DNA from: Sulfurimonas sp.
GTDB taxonomy: Bacteria; Campylobacterota; Campylobacteria; Campylobacterales; Sulfurimonadaceae
Assembly (NCBI GenBank): GCA_012963655.1
Contig: DTVI01000269.1
Span: 1-13,969 of the forward strand
Length of the DNA stretch: 13,969 bases
Reading direction: 5' to 3'
Each line of letters begins with the position of its first letter. The first letter of the stretch is position 1. This document shows positions 1 to 8,000 of the stretch, one piece after another. A program made the translations under genes and the position numbers. The notes under the pieces were generated by a model that was not told where the DNA came from, made no database searches, and saw nothing but the letters and a program-made list of their open reading frames with translations.

Positions 1-1
1 T

Positions 2-973
2 TTAGAGATTGATAAGATTTTAACTTACGAAAAAGAAGTTCAAAAATCTTTAGAAGATTATTTCATGCCTCCTGAAGCGACTATGGTTTCTCCTCTTATA
101 CCATTCTCACCAATGCCAGGTGGTGCACTAACGGCCAATACACAAATGATGCGTGACAATAATATCTTAGAGCGTTTTCCTGATGTTATTGAGGCTATGC
201 GTGAAGTTGTTGAACGTGGTGGTTATGGTACATCTGTAACTCCAGTATCTCAGTTTTACTTCCAACAAGCTCTTAACAATGTTATGCAGGGACCTTGGAA
301 GGCTATCGCTCCAGGTTATGGAAAGATGGTTCTTGGATATTTTGGAAAGACTCCAGTTGCTCCAGATCCAGAAATTGTTAAAATTGCCTCTGAAAAATTA
401 AAATTAGAGCCAACAACTGAAAACGCTATTGACCTTGCTGATAAAGATGAAACAAAATCATTATCATATTGGGAATCTAAGTTAAAAGAAGAAGGCATCG
501 AAACAACAGAAGAAAATATCTTCATTGCCGCTGCTTGTCAAGAAAAAGGTATTACTTTCTTAAAAGGTGAGGCCGAAGTAAATGTAAGAAAAATATCAGA
601 TATGCCAACAGAAGGAAATGAAATGAGTTCAGGTTCATATACAGTAGTAGTTAACGGAGAAAAATTCAGCGTTCAAGTTGCTGAAGGTGATGCAGATATT
701 CAAGTAACTGCAGTAAATGGTGAAGCAGCTAAGACATCTCTTCCTTCTACAAGTGGTGATACAGAAGATATTAAAGCACTTCTTCCAGGTTCAGTTTGGA
801 AAATTGTTGCTAATCCAGGTCAGTCAGTTCAAGAAGGTGATGTGATTTTAATTCTTGAGTCTATGAAAATGGAAATCGATGTTATCGCACCTCATACTGG
901 TGTTATCCAATCAATCAACGTAGCAACTAACGACACTGTAGTCGAAGGTCAAGTCGTAGCAGTTATAGGATAA
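2..973 (+). CDS. oadA: Oxaloacetate decarboxylase alpha subunit / pyruvate carboxylase subunit B, 3' part (5' end outside window)
   Basis: The frame is open from base 2, so the first in-frame ATG at 65 is internal and this is the C-terminal 323 residues of a longer protein (the family is usually near 600). The N-terminal carboxyltransferase barrel lies outside the window. What is seen is the conserved PYC/OADA domain (the PMPGG stretch, then GGYGTSVTPVSQ) followed by a biotinyl domain with ESMKMEI; the biotinylated lysine codon is 866-868. The family moves the carboxyl group of oxaloacetate onto biotin; the membrane beta subunit then releases CO2 and pumps Na+. The stop is 5 bases before oadB, so the two are surely one operon and the decarboxylase role is favoured over the PycB role. 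In this phylum the two paralogues are often confused, so the name rests partly on the oadB neighbour. The linker before the biotin domain is short and not Ala/Pro-rich. Confidence 0.88.
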   Translation, partial: LEIDKILTYEKEVQKSLEDYFMPPEATMVSPLIPFSPMPGGALTANTQMMRDNNILERFPDVIEAMREVVERGGYGTSVTPVSQFYFQQALNNVMQGPWKAIAPGYGKMVLGYFGKTPVAPDPEIVKIASEKLKLEPTTENAIDLADKDETKSLSYWESKLKEEGIETTEENIFIAAACQEKGITFLKGEAEVNVRKISDMPTEGNEMSSGSYTVVVNGEKFSVQVAEGDADIQVTAVNGEAAKTSLPSTSGDTEDIKALLPGSVWKIVANPGQSVQEGDVILILESMKMEIDVIAPHTGVIQSINVATNDTVVEGQVVAVIG

Positions 974-978
974 TATAA

Positions 979-2304
979 ATGAAGTTTTTAGTAAAATTAA
1001 TTCTTCTTGCTGTATTTACTCTAGGGCTTAATGCCTCAGAGCATGCAACAGCTTCAGAAGAAGTTTCAAGTGCGCATAAAGAAGAGAACTATAAGTCTCA
1101 ATCTATGGGTACTATGGTTGTTGGTTTTTTAAAGTCAACAGGTGTTTACGCGATTATGAATCCAAGTCCGGATGAGATGAACGCTCATGGTCACGAGATG
1201 AGTGACTTTCATAAGTCTTGGGGTCGTGTAATCATGATCATCATAACTTTTTTCCTTTTCTATTTAGCGATTGCTAAGGGGTATGAACCATTGTTACTTC
1301 TTCCAATTGCCTTTGGTGGACTTTTAGCGAACATCCCTGTAGCTAATATCGCAGGACCTCACGGTTTCTTAGGTGTTATTTATGAAATGGGTTTATCTAA
1401 TGAGATGTTCCCTATTCTTATTTTTATGGGTGTTGGAGCGATGACGGATTTTGGTCCTCTTCTTTCAAACCCTAAGACAGCACTTCTTGGTGGAGCGGCA
1501 CAGTTTGGTATCTTTGGAACATTAGTTGGTGCGGTTGCACTTTCTCAGTACACAGAGATGTTTGACTTTACACTTCAACAAGCAGCAGCAATTTCGATTA
1601 TTGGTGGGGCAGATGGTCCTACTTCTATCTTTATTGCCACTAGACTAGCACCTGAACTTCTTGGAGCAATTGCGGTTGCTTCATATTCATATATGGCGTT
1701 AGTGCCTATTATTCAACCTCCAATTATGAAGGCCTTGACTACTGAGAGTGAACGTAAAATTAAGATGGTAACTAAGCGTCATGTAACACGTTTAGAAAAG
1801 TTAACTTTTCCAATCTTAGTACTTACTCTTGCAATTGCAGTACTTCCAGAGTCTACACCACTAATTGGTGCCTTTATGTTTGGTAACTTTGTAAAAGAAT
1901 CAGGTGTGGTTGAACGTCTTAATGACACTCTACAAAATGGTCTTATCAACATCGTTACTATCTTCTTAGGTCTTGGTGTTGGATCAAAACTAGCGGCTGA
2001 TCAATTCTTAGTATTTGATACTCTAGCTATTCTTGTTCTTGGTCTAACTGCCTTCTCAGTTGGAACAGCAGCAGGTGTTATAATGGCAAAGATTATGAAC
2101 CTTTTCCCAGGTTCAAAAATCAATCCATTAATTGGTTCAGCAGGTGTATCTGCCGTTCCAATGGCAGCGCGTGTTTCTAACAAGGTTGGTATGGAATATG
2201 ACAGAACAAACATGCTTTTAATGCATGCTATGGGTCCAAATGTTGCCGGTGTTATCGGTTCAGCAGTTGCGGCTGGTGTTATGATCTCTATATTCGCTAA
2301 GTAA
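979..2304 (+). CDS. oadB: Oxaloacetate decarboxylase beta subunit (Na+ pump)
   Basis: This is the integral membrane subunit that decarboxylates carboxybiotin and couples it to Na+ export. The 441-residue protein holds the family core: the AIAKGYEPLLLLPIAFGGLL segment near residue 97, GGADGPTSIF with Asp212 (equivalent to the Na+-site Asp of Klebsiella OadB), YSYMALVP near 236, and NPLIGSAGVSAVPMAARV with Asn382 and Ser391. An AGGA ribosome site at 967-970 sits inside the oadA 3' end, 8 bases before the ATG, consistent with coupled translation. The protein begins with about 80 residues not found in classical OadB: a signal-peptide-like hydrophobic stretch (residues 3-18), an acidic/polar segment and a His-bearing stretch (HGHEMSDFH). 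The family assignment is firm; the role of the extension is unknown. No gamma subunit gene is seen here; it would be expected upstream of oadA. Confidence 0.95.
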   Translation: MKFLVKLILLAVFTLGLNASEHATASEEVSSAHKEENYKSQSMGTMVVGFLKSTGVYAIMNPSPDEMNAHGHEMSDFHKSWGRVIMIIITFFLFYLAIAKGYEPLLLLPIAFGGLLANIPVANIAGPHGFLGVIYEMGLSNEMFPILIFMGVGAMTDFGPLLSNPKTALLGGAAQFGIFGTLVGAVALSQYTEMFDFTLQQAAAISIIGGADGPTSIFIATRLAPELLGAIAVASYSYMALVPIIQPPIMKALTTESERKIKMVTKRHVTRLEKLTFPILVLTLAIAVLPESTPLIGAFMFGNFVKESGVVERLNDTLQNGLINIVTIFLGLGVGSKLAADQFLVFDTLAILVLGLTAFSVGTAAGVIMAKIMNLFPGSKINPLIGSAGVSAVPMAARVSNKVGMEYDRTNMLLMHAMGPNVAGVIGSAVAAGVMISIFAK

Positions 2305-2312
2305 GATCACTC

Positions 2313-2341
2313 AGAGTTTTTTGCCTTTTGGCAAAACCTCT
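2313..2341 (+). terminator. Hairpin after oadB, probable terminator
   Basis: Arms TTTTGCC (2319-2325) and GGCAAAA (2330-2336) enclose a TTTT loop, and an outer AGAG/CTCT pairing (2313-2316 with 2338-2341) lengthens it. It starts 9 bases after the oadB stop. The T-rich tract that follows on the plus strand is short and interrupted (AAGTCTTTTAT), so it is an imperfect intrinsic terminator, or a 3'-end stabilising hairpin. Confidence 0.5.
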
Positions 2342-2348
2342 AAGTCTT

Positions 2349-2558
2349 TTATAATGAACTAAATCTTAATTCTACTTTTTTCTTCTTTAATCTCAAACCT
2401 TTGTATATGAATGTCAAGGTAATAAATCCTTTATACTTCAAAGACAAGACATCATCTCTATTTACTAAAGAAACTTCTGCTTAACAGACCGCCACGGCTA
2501 GTTTTAAAAAAGAAACTTTTGCTTCACAGACCACCATGGATAGTTTTACTAAAGACAT
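2349..2558 (-). pseudogene. Small repeat-containing reading frame with one internal stop
   Basis: I do not recognise this. On the minus strand an ATG at 2558-2556 follows AAGGA (2570-2566) with a 7-base gap, a good ribosome site. The frame reads 25 codons (starting MSLVKLSMVVCEAKV), meets TAA at 2483-2481, then stays open to a final TAA at 2351-2349, giving 69 codons in all. The first half is the 42-bp repeat, translated as two 14-residue units of the type KLxxxVCEAxVSxx. The stop replaces the GAA codon present at the same place in the other repeat copy, so a single G-to-T change explains it. The tail is basic (GLRLKKKKVEL). It may be a broken gene, a 25-residue peptide gene, or a fragment of a dispersed repeat that only looks coding. 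Confidence 0.35.
2461..2556. repeat. 42-bp tandem repeat, two full copies and a partial third
   Basis: Copy 1 is 2461-2502, copy 2 is 2503-2544, and a 12-base start of a third copy (TTTACTAAAGAC) is 2545-2556. Copies 1 and 2 differ at several scattered positions but have no length change. The unit is a multiple of three, so it encodes a 14-residue repeat in any frame. A weaker related stretch (TTCAAAGACAAGACATCATC) precedes copy 1 at 2437. Confidence 0.9.
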
Positions 2559-2795
2559 ATTTATGTCCTTATTATGAGTTATATCTACCTCAGTAAAGAA
2601 GTGTGAGAGTATGCTTAATCTTTTAATTATTCTTGTAGAGGATGTTTAAATAACAGATATAAGCTTGCTCAGAGGTGATGACTTTAGAATAACGGGGAAT
2701 GAACGCGCTTGGTATATTGATATATCTTTTTATCTAAGGTGTGGGTGAAGATAAATGCAAAACGTATAAGGGATGTGCAAAAGCCTTGCACTTAA

Positions 2796-3200
2796 TTACC
2801 ATTGAACTCGTTGATTTGAAGGTAGAGAAAATTTTACTTTTTCTGCTTCACATACATGATGGTTTTCAAAATCGTGTTTAGACATCTGCATAATACTCTC
2901 CATAGCCGTTCCCTTAGAACATTGTTTTAGTTGAAGTACAGCAGGGAAGTTCATAATCTCTTTTGAAAAGCTTATGGCTTTGCTTTGCGCCTTATCTCTT
3001 TGCCCTTGTTGACACATTTGTTCAACTTCTTTTTGAATATTAAAGGCATGTTCTTGAAGTCCTTCAAGTGAATGAAAATCAACCTTTGCCATGCAAATTT
3101 GCATTTTTTGCATATCTTGCATCATATCTTCCAAATTTTTCATGTCTTGGCAATAGGCTAGGCTGCTTAGTAGAAGTAAGGGTGTTACTATTTTTATCAT
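2796..3200 (-). CDS. Small exported protein with four cysteines, function unknown
   Basis: This 134-residue protein starts with a signal peptide: MIK, a Leu-rich core, and a probable cut near SLA-YC around residues 14-17. The residue before Cys17 is Tyr, which argues against a lipoprotein. The mature part carries Cys36, Cys63, Cys94 and Cys117, so two disulfides are possible in the periplasm. It is Met/Gln-rich and mostly helical in look (repeated MQDMQKMQ-type stretches around 27-34). I do not recognise the family. Its ATG overlaps the putP stop as ATGA, which points to one transcript and coupled translation, hence a possible link to proline or osmolyte uptake; that link is inference. A GTGCAA/TTGCAC hairpin lies just after its stop but lacks a T-run. 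Confidence 0.8.
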   Translation of the reverse strand: MIKIVTPLLLLSSLAYCQDMKNLEDMMQDMQKMQICMAKVDFHSLEGLQEHAFNIQKEVEQMCQQGQRDKAQSKAISFSKEIMNFPAVLQLKQCSKGTAMESIMQMSKHDFENHHVCEAEKVKFSLPSNQRVQW

Positions 3201-4675
3201 TTCTTGTCCTGAGTAAGTAGTTTTTGAACATCATCAAAGTCTTTTTCACTTTTTATACTGACCCTTAGTGTTGCTTTTGATATAAGAATGATAGCTATAA
3301 AGGCAAAGATAAAGCCTGGTAATAATTCATATACCTCAAAGATACCTCCACTGAGTTGCTTCCAGATAATAACAGTTAATGCTCCTACTATCATACCTGC
3401 AATAGCACCTGACTTATTCATGCCCTTATAATATAAAGAAAGGATGATTAAAGGACCAAAGGCCGCGCCAAATCCTGCCCATGCATAAGATACCAAAGAT
3501 AAAACAGAAGAATTAGAATCAAGAGATAAGGCCCAGGCAATAAGGGCAATGATTATCACAGTAAAGCGTCCAACCCAAACGAGTTCTGAGTCACTTGCTT
3601 CTTTTCGCAGTACTGCGTGATATATATCACGTGTGAGTACAGAAGAAGAAACAAGTAACTGAGAATCTATTGTTGACATGATAGCCGCGAGAATTGCTGC
3701 TAGTAAGAAGCCTGCTATCCAGGGATTAAATAAAAGCTGTGAAAGCGTAATAAAGATTTTTTCACTATCTTGTAAGTCTATTCCATTGGCTGATACATAA
3801 GCCAATCCGAAAAAACCAACCATTAAAGAACCTATTACTGATATTATCATCCATGCCATACCAATGTTTTTTGCTGTGGGTATATCTTGAGCATCTTTAA
3901 TTGACATAAACCTAACTAAGATATGAGGCTGTCCAAAGTAACCCAACCCCCAAGCCATTAATGAGGTGATTCCAATAAAAGAAGCCCCTGAAAAAAAGTT
4001 GAGATGACTTGGATTAATAGCTTCTATCGCTGAGATTGCTTCACCAAAACCACCTAATTCAAAAATAACAACAGAGGGTGTAATTACAAGAGCAAGCATC
4101 ATTAATATACCTTGAATAAAGTCTGTCCAAGATACAGCGTTGTAGCCACCTAAAAAGGTATACGAAACAATAATTAAAGAACCTACTATAAGGGCAGTAT
4201 CATAAGGAAGTCCAAAACTTGCTTCAAATAGCTTAGCCCCACCTACTAGACCTGATGAAGTATATAAGGTATAAAAAAGTAAAATCACTATGGCTGTTAC
4301 TATTCGTAAGACATTACTTTTATCTTCAAAACGAGAAGAAAAATAATCAGGGATAGTGATAGCGTCATTTAAATAATGTGTGTAAACACGAAGAGGTTTC
4401 GCAACATAATGCCAATTTAAAAAGGCACCGATAATAAGACCTATGGCTATCCATGAGCCTACAATTCCATCTGTATACATCATCCCCGGTAGTCCTAATA
4501 ATAACCAACCACTCATATCTGATGCACCCGCACTTAAGGCAGTAACGCTAGGACTTAAACCTCTACCTCCAAGAACGTAGTCATTTAAGTCATATGTTTT
4601 AAAATAAAAATAAATTCCAATGGCAAGCATGCCTAATATATAGAGTGAAAATGAGATTAAAACTGGTGTTTGCAT
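3197..4675 (-). CDS. putP: Sodium/proline symporter
   Basis: PutP, of the solute:sodium symporter family, imports proline together with Na+ across the inner membrane. The 492-residue length is close to E. coli PutP. The sequence follows it well at the N-terminus: DYVLGGRGLSPSVTALSAGA, then ASDMSGWLLLGLPG with Asp53 and Ser55 at the places of the E. coli Na+/proline-site Asp55 and Ser57. MSTIDSQLLVSSS holds Ser334 and Thr335, matching the second Na+ site. About a dozen hydrophobic segments are visible. The start is supported by ACGGAG (4686-4681, read on the minus strand) a few bases before the ATG. The gene is divergent from putA and heads a two-gene operon with the exported protein at 2796-3200. 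Confidence 0.96.
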   Translation of the reverse strand: MQTPVLISFSLYILGMLAIGIYFYFKTYDLNDYVLGGRGLSPSVTALSAGASDMSGWLLLGLPGMMYTDGIVGSWIAIGLIIGAFLNWHYVAKPLRVYTHYLNDAITIPDYFSSRFEDKSNVLRIVTAIVILLFYTLYTSSGLVGGAKLFEASFGLPYDTALIVGSLIIVSYTFLGGYNAVSWTDFIQGILMMLALVITPSVVIFELGGFGEAISAIEAINPSHLNFFSGASFIGITSLMAWGLGYFGQPHILVRFMSIKDAQDIPTAKNIGMAWMIISVIGSLMVGFFGLAYVSANGIDLQDSEKIFITLSQLLFNPWIAGFLLAAILAAIMSTIDSQLLVSSSVLTRDIYHAVLRKEASDSELVWVGRFTVIIIALIAWALSLDSNSSVLSLVSYAWAGFGAAFGPLIILSLYYKGMNKSGAIAGMIVGALTVIIWKQLSGGIFEVYELLPGFIFAFIAIILISKATLRVSIKSEKDFDDVQKLLTQDKK

Positions 4676-4699
4676 AAATTCTCCGTCAAATTTGAAACC

Positions 4700-4708
4700 A
4701 TTCTAACA
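4700..4708 (-). promoter_or_regulatory. Extended -10 element, likely putP promoter
   Basis: Read on the minus strand this is TGTTAGAAT, a TGn plus TAGAAT extended -10 about 25 bases before the putP ATG. No convincing -35 box is seen, which is common for vegetative promoters in Campylobacterota. Confidence 0.45.
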
Positions 4709-4727
4709 AGGCGGCGGATACTTAATC

Positions 4728-4736
4728 TGATATAAT
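4728..4736 (+). promoter_or_regulatory. Extended -10 element, likely putA promoter
   Basis: TGATATAAT is a perfect extended -10 (TGn plus TATAAT), placed 34 bases before the putA ATG and pointing away from the putP element. Between the two -10 boxes lies GGCGGCGG, unusually GC-rich for this sequence. No good -35 is found. The putA ribosome site is AGAGGA at 4759-4764, 6 bases before the ATG. Confidence 0.6.
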
Positions 4737-4770
4737 CTTGTGATAAACAGAAGAGAACAGAGGAATTTTA

Positions 4771-5061
4771 ATGAGTATTTCAAATAGTATTAGTCAAGAA
4801 GTTAAAACAGTTGCTTATAATTGGCAAAAAAAGATTCAAGTTTCTAGAAAAAGCAAAGAACAAGCCTTCCATGAGATGATGCTTAAGATGCTTGAAAATC
4901 CTGTCAATAAAATATTTTTAATTGAACTACTTGATCAGTCTTTTCGTTCTTCTGACCCGGATAGAGTTGCCAATCAGTTAGAACATATTTTTAGTAAATA
5001 CAAGAGTACAAACTTTTTTTCTCATTTTGAACAAATCCTTATCTGGCTATTAGAGATGTAG
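4771..5061 (+). CDS. putA: PutA N-terminal fragment, upstream of a frameshift
   Basis: This 96-residue frame is the start of proline utilization protein A, cut off by a TAG at 5059-5061. It has the clean promoter and ribosome site of the gene. The visible sequence is helical and charged, matching the helical arm that precedes the proline dehydrogenase barrel. It has no ribbon-helix-helix DNA-binding domain, so this PutA is probably not an autorepressor. Its last residues run HFEQILIWLLEM before the stop; in the frame one base back the text reads IRDVGVYVSSISIP and continues straight into the downstream barrel. One missing T in the TT at 5050-5051 would restore IWLFRDVGVY and a single protein of about 1194 residues. 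Whether the fragment is made as a stable peptide is unknown. Confidence 0.85.
   Translation: MSISNSISQEVKTVAYNWQKKIQVSRKSKEQAFHEMMLKMLENPVNKIFLIELLDQSFRSSDPDRVANQLEHIFSKYKSTNFFSHFEQILIWLLEM
5031..5061 (+). other. Frameshift site splitting putA
   Basis: The shift must lie between 5031 and 5058. The downstream frame has a TGA at 5028-5030 just before, and the upstream frame ends at TAG 5059-5061. The best fit is a one-base loss at 5050-5051, where TTT AGA GAT GTA would give FRDV. The zero-frame codons CTA TTA GAG form no classical slippery heptamer, so programmed -1 slippage is not favoured. Confidence 0.75.
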
Positions 5062-5090
5062 GGGTATATGTTTCGTCTATATCTATCCCT

Positions 5091-8000
5091 ATGTTTATTT
5101 CTTATCTTAGAAATGATATTTCTTCTATTGTTATTAAGGGAGAAGACCCTGTCTTATCTAAGCATATGCAAGAAAGAAGAAAAGAAGGAACTAGGGTTAA
5201 TATAAATGTTATTGGTGAAATTGTCTTGTCTAAGGAAGAAGCAAATGAGAGGATTGAAAAATACATTAAGCTTCTTGAAAATCCTGATATAGACTATTTA
5301 TCCATAAAAATATCAAATCTTTTTTCTCAAATTGTTCCTCATGCACACGAAAATAATATAAATCGTATCAGCGAGCAATTACAAAGAGTGTATACGGCGG
5401 CAATGACAAATACATATACTGATAAAGATGCTAAGACCTGCTATAAGTTTGTTAACCTTGATATGGAAGAATACAGAGATATACAAACGACTATTGATGC
5501 ATTTAAAAATGTTTTAAATCAAGATGCTTTTAAAAACCTTGAAGCAGGGATAGTCATTCAATGTTACTTACCTGACGCGATGCAATATATCAAAGACTTA
5601 GCTTCTTGGGCAAAGGATAGGGTTCATCATGGTGGGGCAGCTATGAAAATCCGTATTGTAAAGGGTGCAAATCAGGAGATGGAATTAACAGAAGCCTCTT
5701 TACGAGGTTGGCCAAATGTCACTTATGCTTCAAAGGCAGAGTCAGATGCAAACTTTAAGATAGCTATGGACTTTTTATTAGATAAGGAAGTAGCTCCTTA
5801 TGTACATACCGGTGTGGCCTCACATAATCTTTTTGATCAAGCACTAGCAATGCTCTTAGCAAAAGAACGTGGAGTTGATCAATACGTAACAGCGGAAATG
5901 TTAGAAGGGATGAGTGAGGCAGCCTATGAGCTTTTAAAAGAAGAAGGCTTAAATGTTATTTTGTATGCCCCTACTGCTACTAAAGAAACATTTACTAATG
6001 CTATCGCGTACCTTGTTAGAAGGTTTGATGAGAACACGGCAGATCAAAATTTTTTACGACATAGTTTTAATCTTGAGGTAGACTCACCCGCTTGGGATAC
6101 CTTAATCCAATCATATGATGACGCAATAGATTTAATACCAACTGTGGATCAACAAGCCTATAGAACTCAAGATAGAAGTCTAGAAATTAAAAAAGAAAAG
6201 ATAGATTATAAAAGCTATCAATTTGAAAATGAGAGTGATACTGACTTTGTTTTGAGTCAAAATAGAAAATGGGCAGAAGAAATTTCTACTAAGTGGAAAA
6301 ATATTGAATTAGTAGGTGGTTTTACAGCTTACCCAGTAGTAGGTGGAAAAACTATTCAAGGTGATACCTATATAGATGTTATAGATAAGTCTCAGTATCA
6401 TGAAAAGAAAATAGCTGGCTCTTATGTGGTTGCTAATGCACATGACATAAAGGTTGCTATTGCTACAGCTAAGGCTGACCCTGACGGATGGCGTAAGTTA
6501 AGTGCGGCGCAAAGACAAGAAACCTTAATGGATGTGGCACATGAATTTAGACTTGCGCGAGCAGATCTTATTGGTGTGGCTGCAGCTGAGGTTGGAAAGG
6601 TCTTCACGGAAACGGATGTGGAAGTATCTGAGGCCATAGACTTTGTCAACTTTTATCCTTATTCGGTGGCTAAAATGTCAGGACTTACAGGGGTAGAAGC
6701 TCAGGGGAAGGGTGTGGGCTTAGTCATTAGTCCTTGGAACTTTCCTATTGCTATACCAGTTGGTGGAATAGCGGCTTCATTAGCTGCTGGTAATACGGTG
6801 ATTTTAAAAGCTGCGGCAGATTCTATTCTTTGTGGATACAGACTATGTCAATGTTTTTGGGACGCGGGGGTAAGTAAAAACACCCTACAGTTTTTACCAG
6901 CCCCAGGTTCTTTAATTGGAGAAGAACTTATTCCAAGTTCTGATATCGATTTTATAATCTTTACTGGTGGTGAAAAGACGGCTTATGAAATTATTAAGAC
7001 GCGACCTGATGTTTCTATATCTGCTGAAACAGGAGGTAAAGACGCCACTATCGTTACAGCCTTAGCTGATAGAGACCAAGCTATTAAAAATGTAGTTGTC
7101 TCAGCCTTTCATAATTCAGGGCAAAAATGTTCAGCAACCTCTTTACTTGTATTAGAAAAAGAAGTGTATGAGGATGAATCTTTTAAGAAGACACTCAAAG
7201 ACGCAGTAGAATCTTTACCTGTAGGCTCGGTCTGGGATTTTGAAAACCGCATAGGAACACTTGCCAACCTACCATCAGATAAGTTGAAAAAAGCAATAAC
7301 CTACCTTGATGAAGGGGAAGAATGGTTAGTGCAACCCTCTTATGCAGATAATGAAAATCCTTATATCTTGAAGCCCTCAGTTAGATGGGGAACAAAAACG
7401 AATGATTTTTGTCATATGAATGAGTTGTTTGGTCCGGTGCTATCTGTGATGTGTGCACAAGATTTAGATGAGGCAATAGATATTGTTAATGCCACAGGAT
7501 ATGGGCTTACCTCAGGGATAGAGTCTTTAGATAAAAGAGAACAAGATTATTGGCAAGAAAAGATATTAGCAGGAAACCTATATATTAACAGGGGAACAAC
7601 AGGAGCTATTGTCATTCGTCAACCCTTTGGAGGCATGCGAAAGTCAGCTATTGGCTCGGGTAAAAAAGCGGGTGGCTTTAATTATGTTGGGCAGTTTATG
7701 AATATACATTATAAAGAAACAAATCTTTATGAGTCATGCTCTAATAAATATATAGACCAGATGCGTATCTTTTTAACAAGAGATACCGTCTTTAATGATG
7801 AATGTGAAAGAGCTATGCGTCATATCTGTCATTTTGCCCATTGGTATGAGGTAGAGTTTTTAAAAGAACATGATTACTCTCATATTAGAGGGGAAAGTAA
7901 TATTATCCGTTATCTACCTGTAAAATCTGTGCTTTTAAGAATTAAAGACAGGGATGAACTTGATGAAATTTTAACAACTATTATGGCCATTAAAATGGTG

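Larger units (their letters stand above)
2305..2795. other. Intergenic region between convergent oadB and the putP operon
   Basis: About 490 bases without an intact gene. It holds the oadB hairpin, a 42-bp tandem repeat (2461-2556) within broken reading frames, and a perfect GTGCAA/TTGCAC hairpin (2775-2791, 5-base loop) directly after the stop of the minus-strand gene at 2796. The plus frame beginning with ATG at 2407 runs to a TGA at 2746 with in-frame stops at 2482, 2575 and 2647; this could be chance or an old decayed gene. No RNA gene is recognised. Confidence 0.6.

Noticed and set aside
5011..5030. Slippage on the seven-T run at 5014-5020 as the cause of the putA frameshift
   Set aside because: The downstream frame has a TGA at 5028-5030, so a shift at the T-run would stop at once; the shift must come after 5030.
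5041..5061. Programmed -1 frameshift in putA
   Set aside because: CTA TTA GAG has no X-XXY-YYZ heptamer and no obvious downstream stem; PutA is not known to need recoding.
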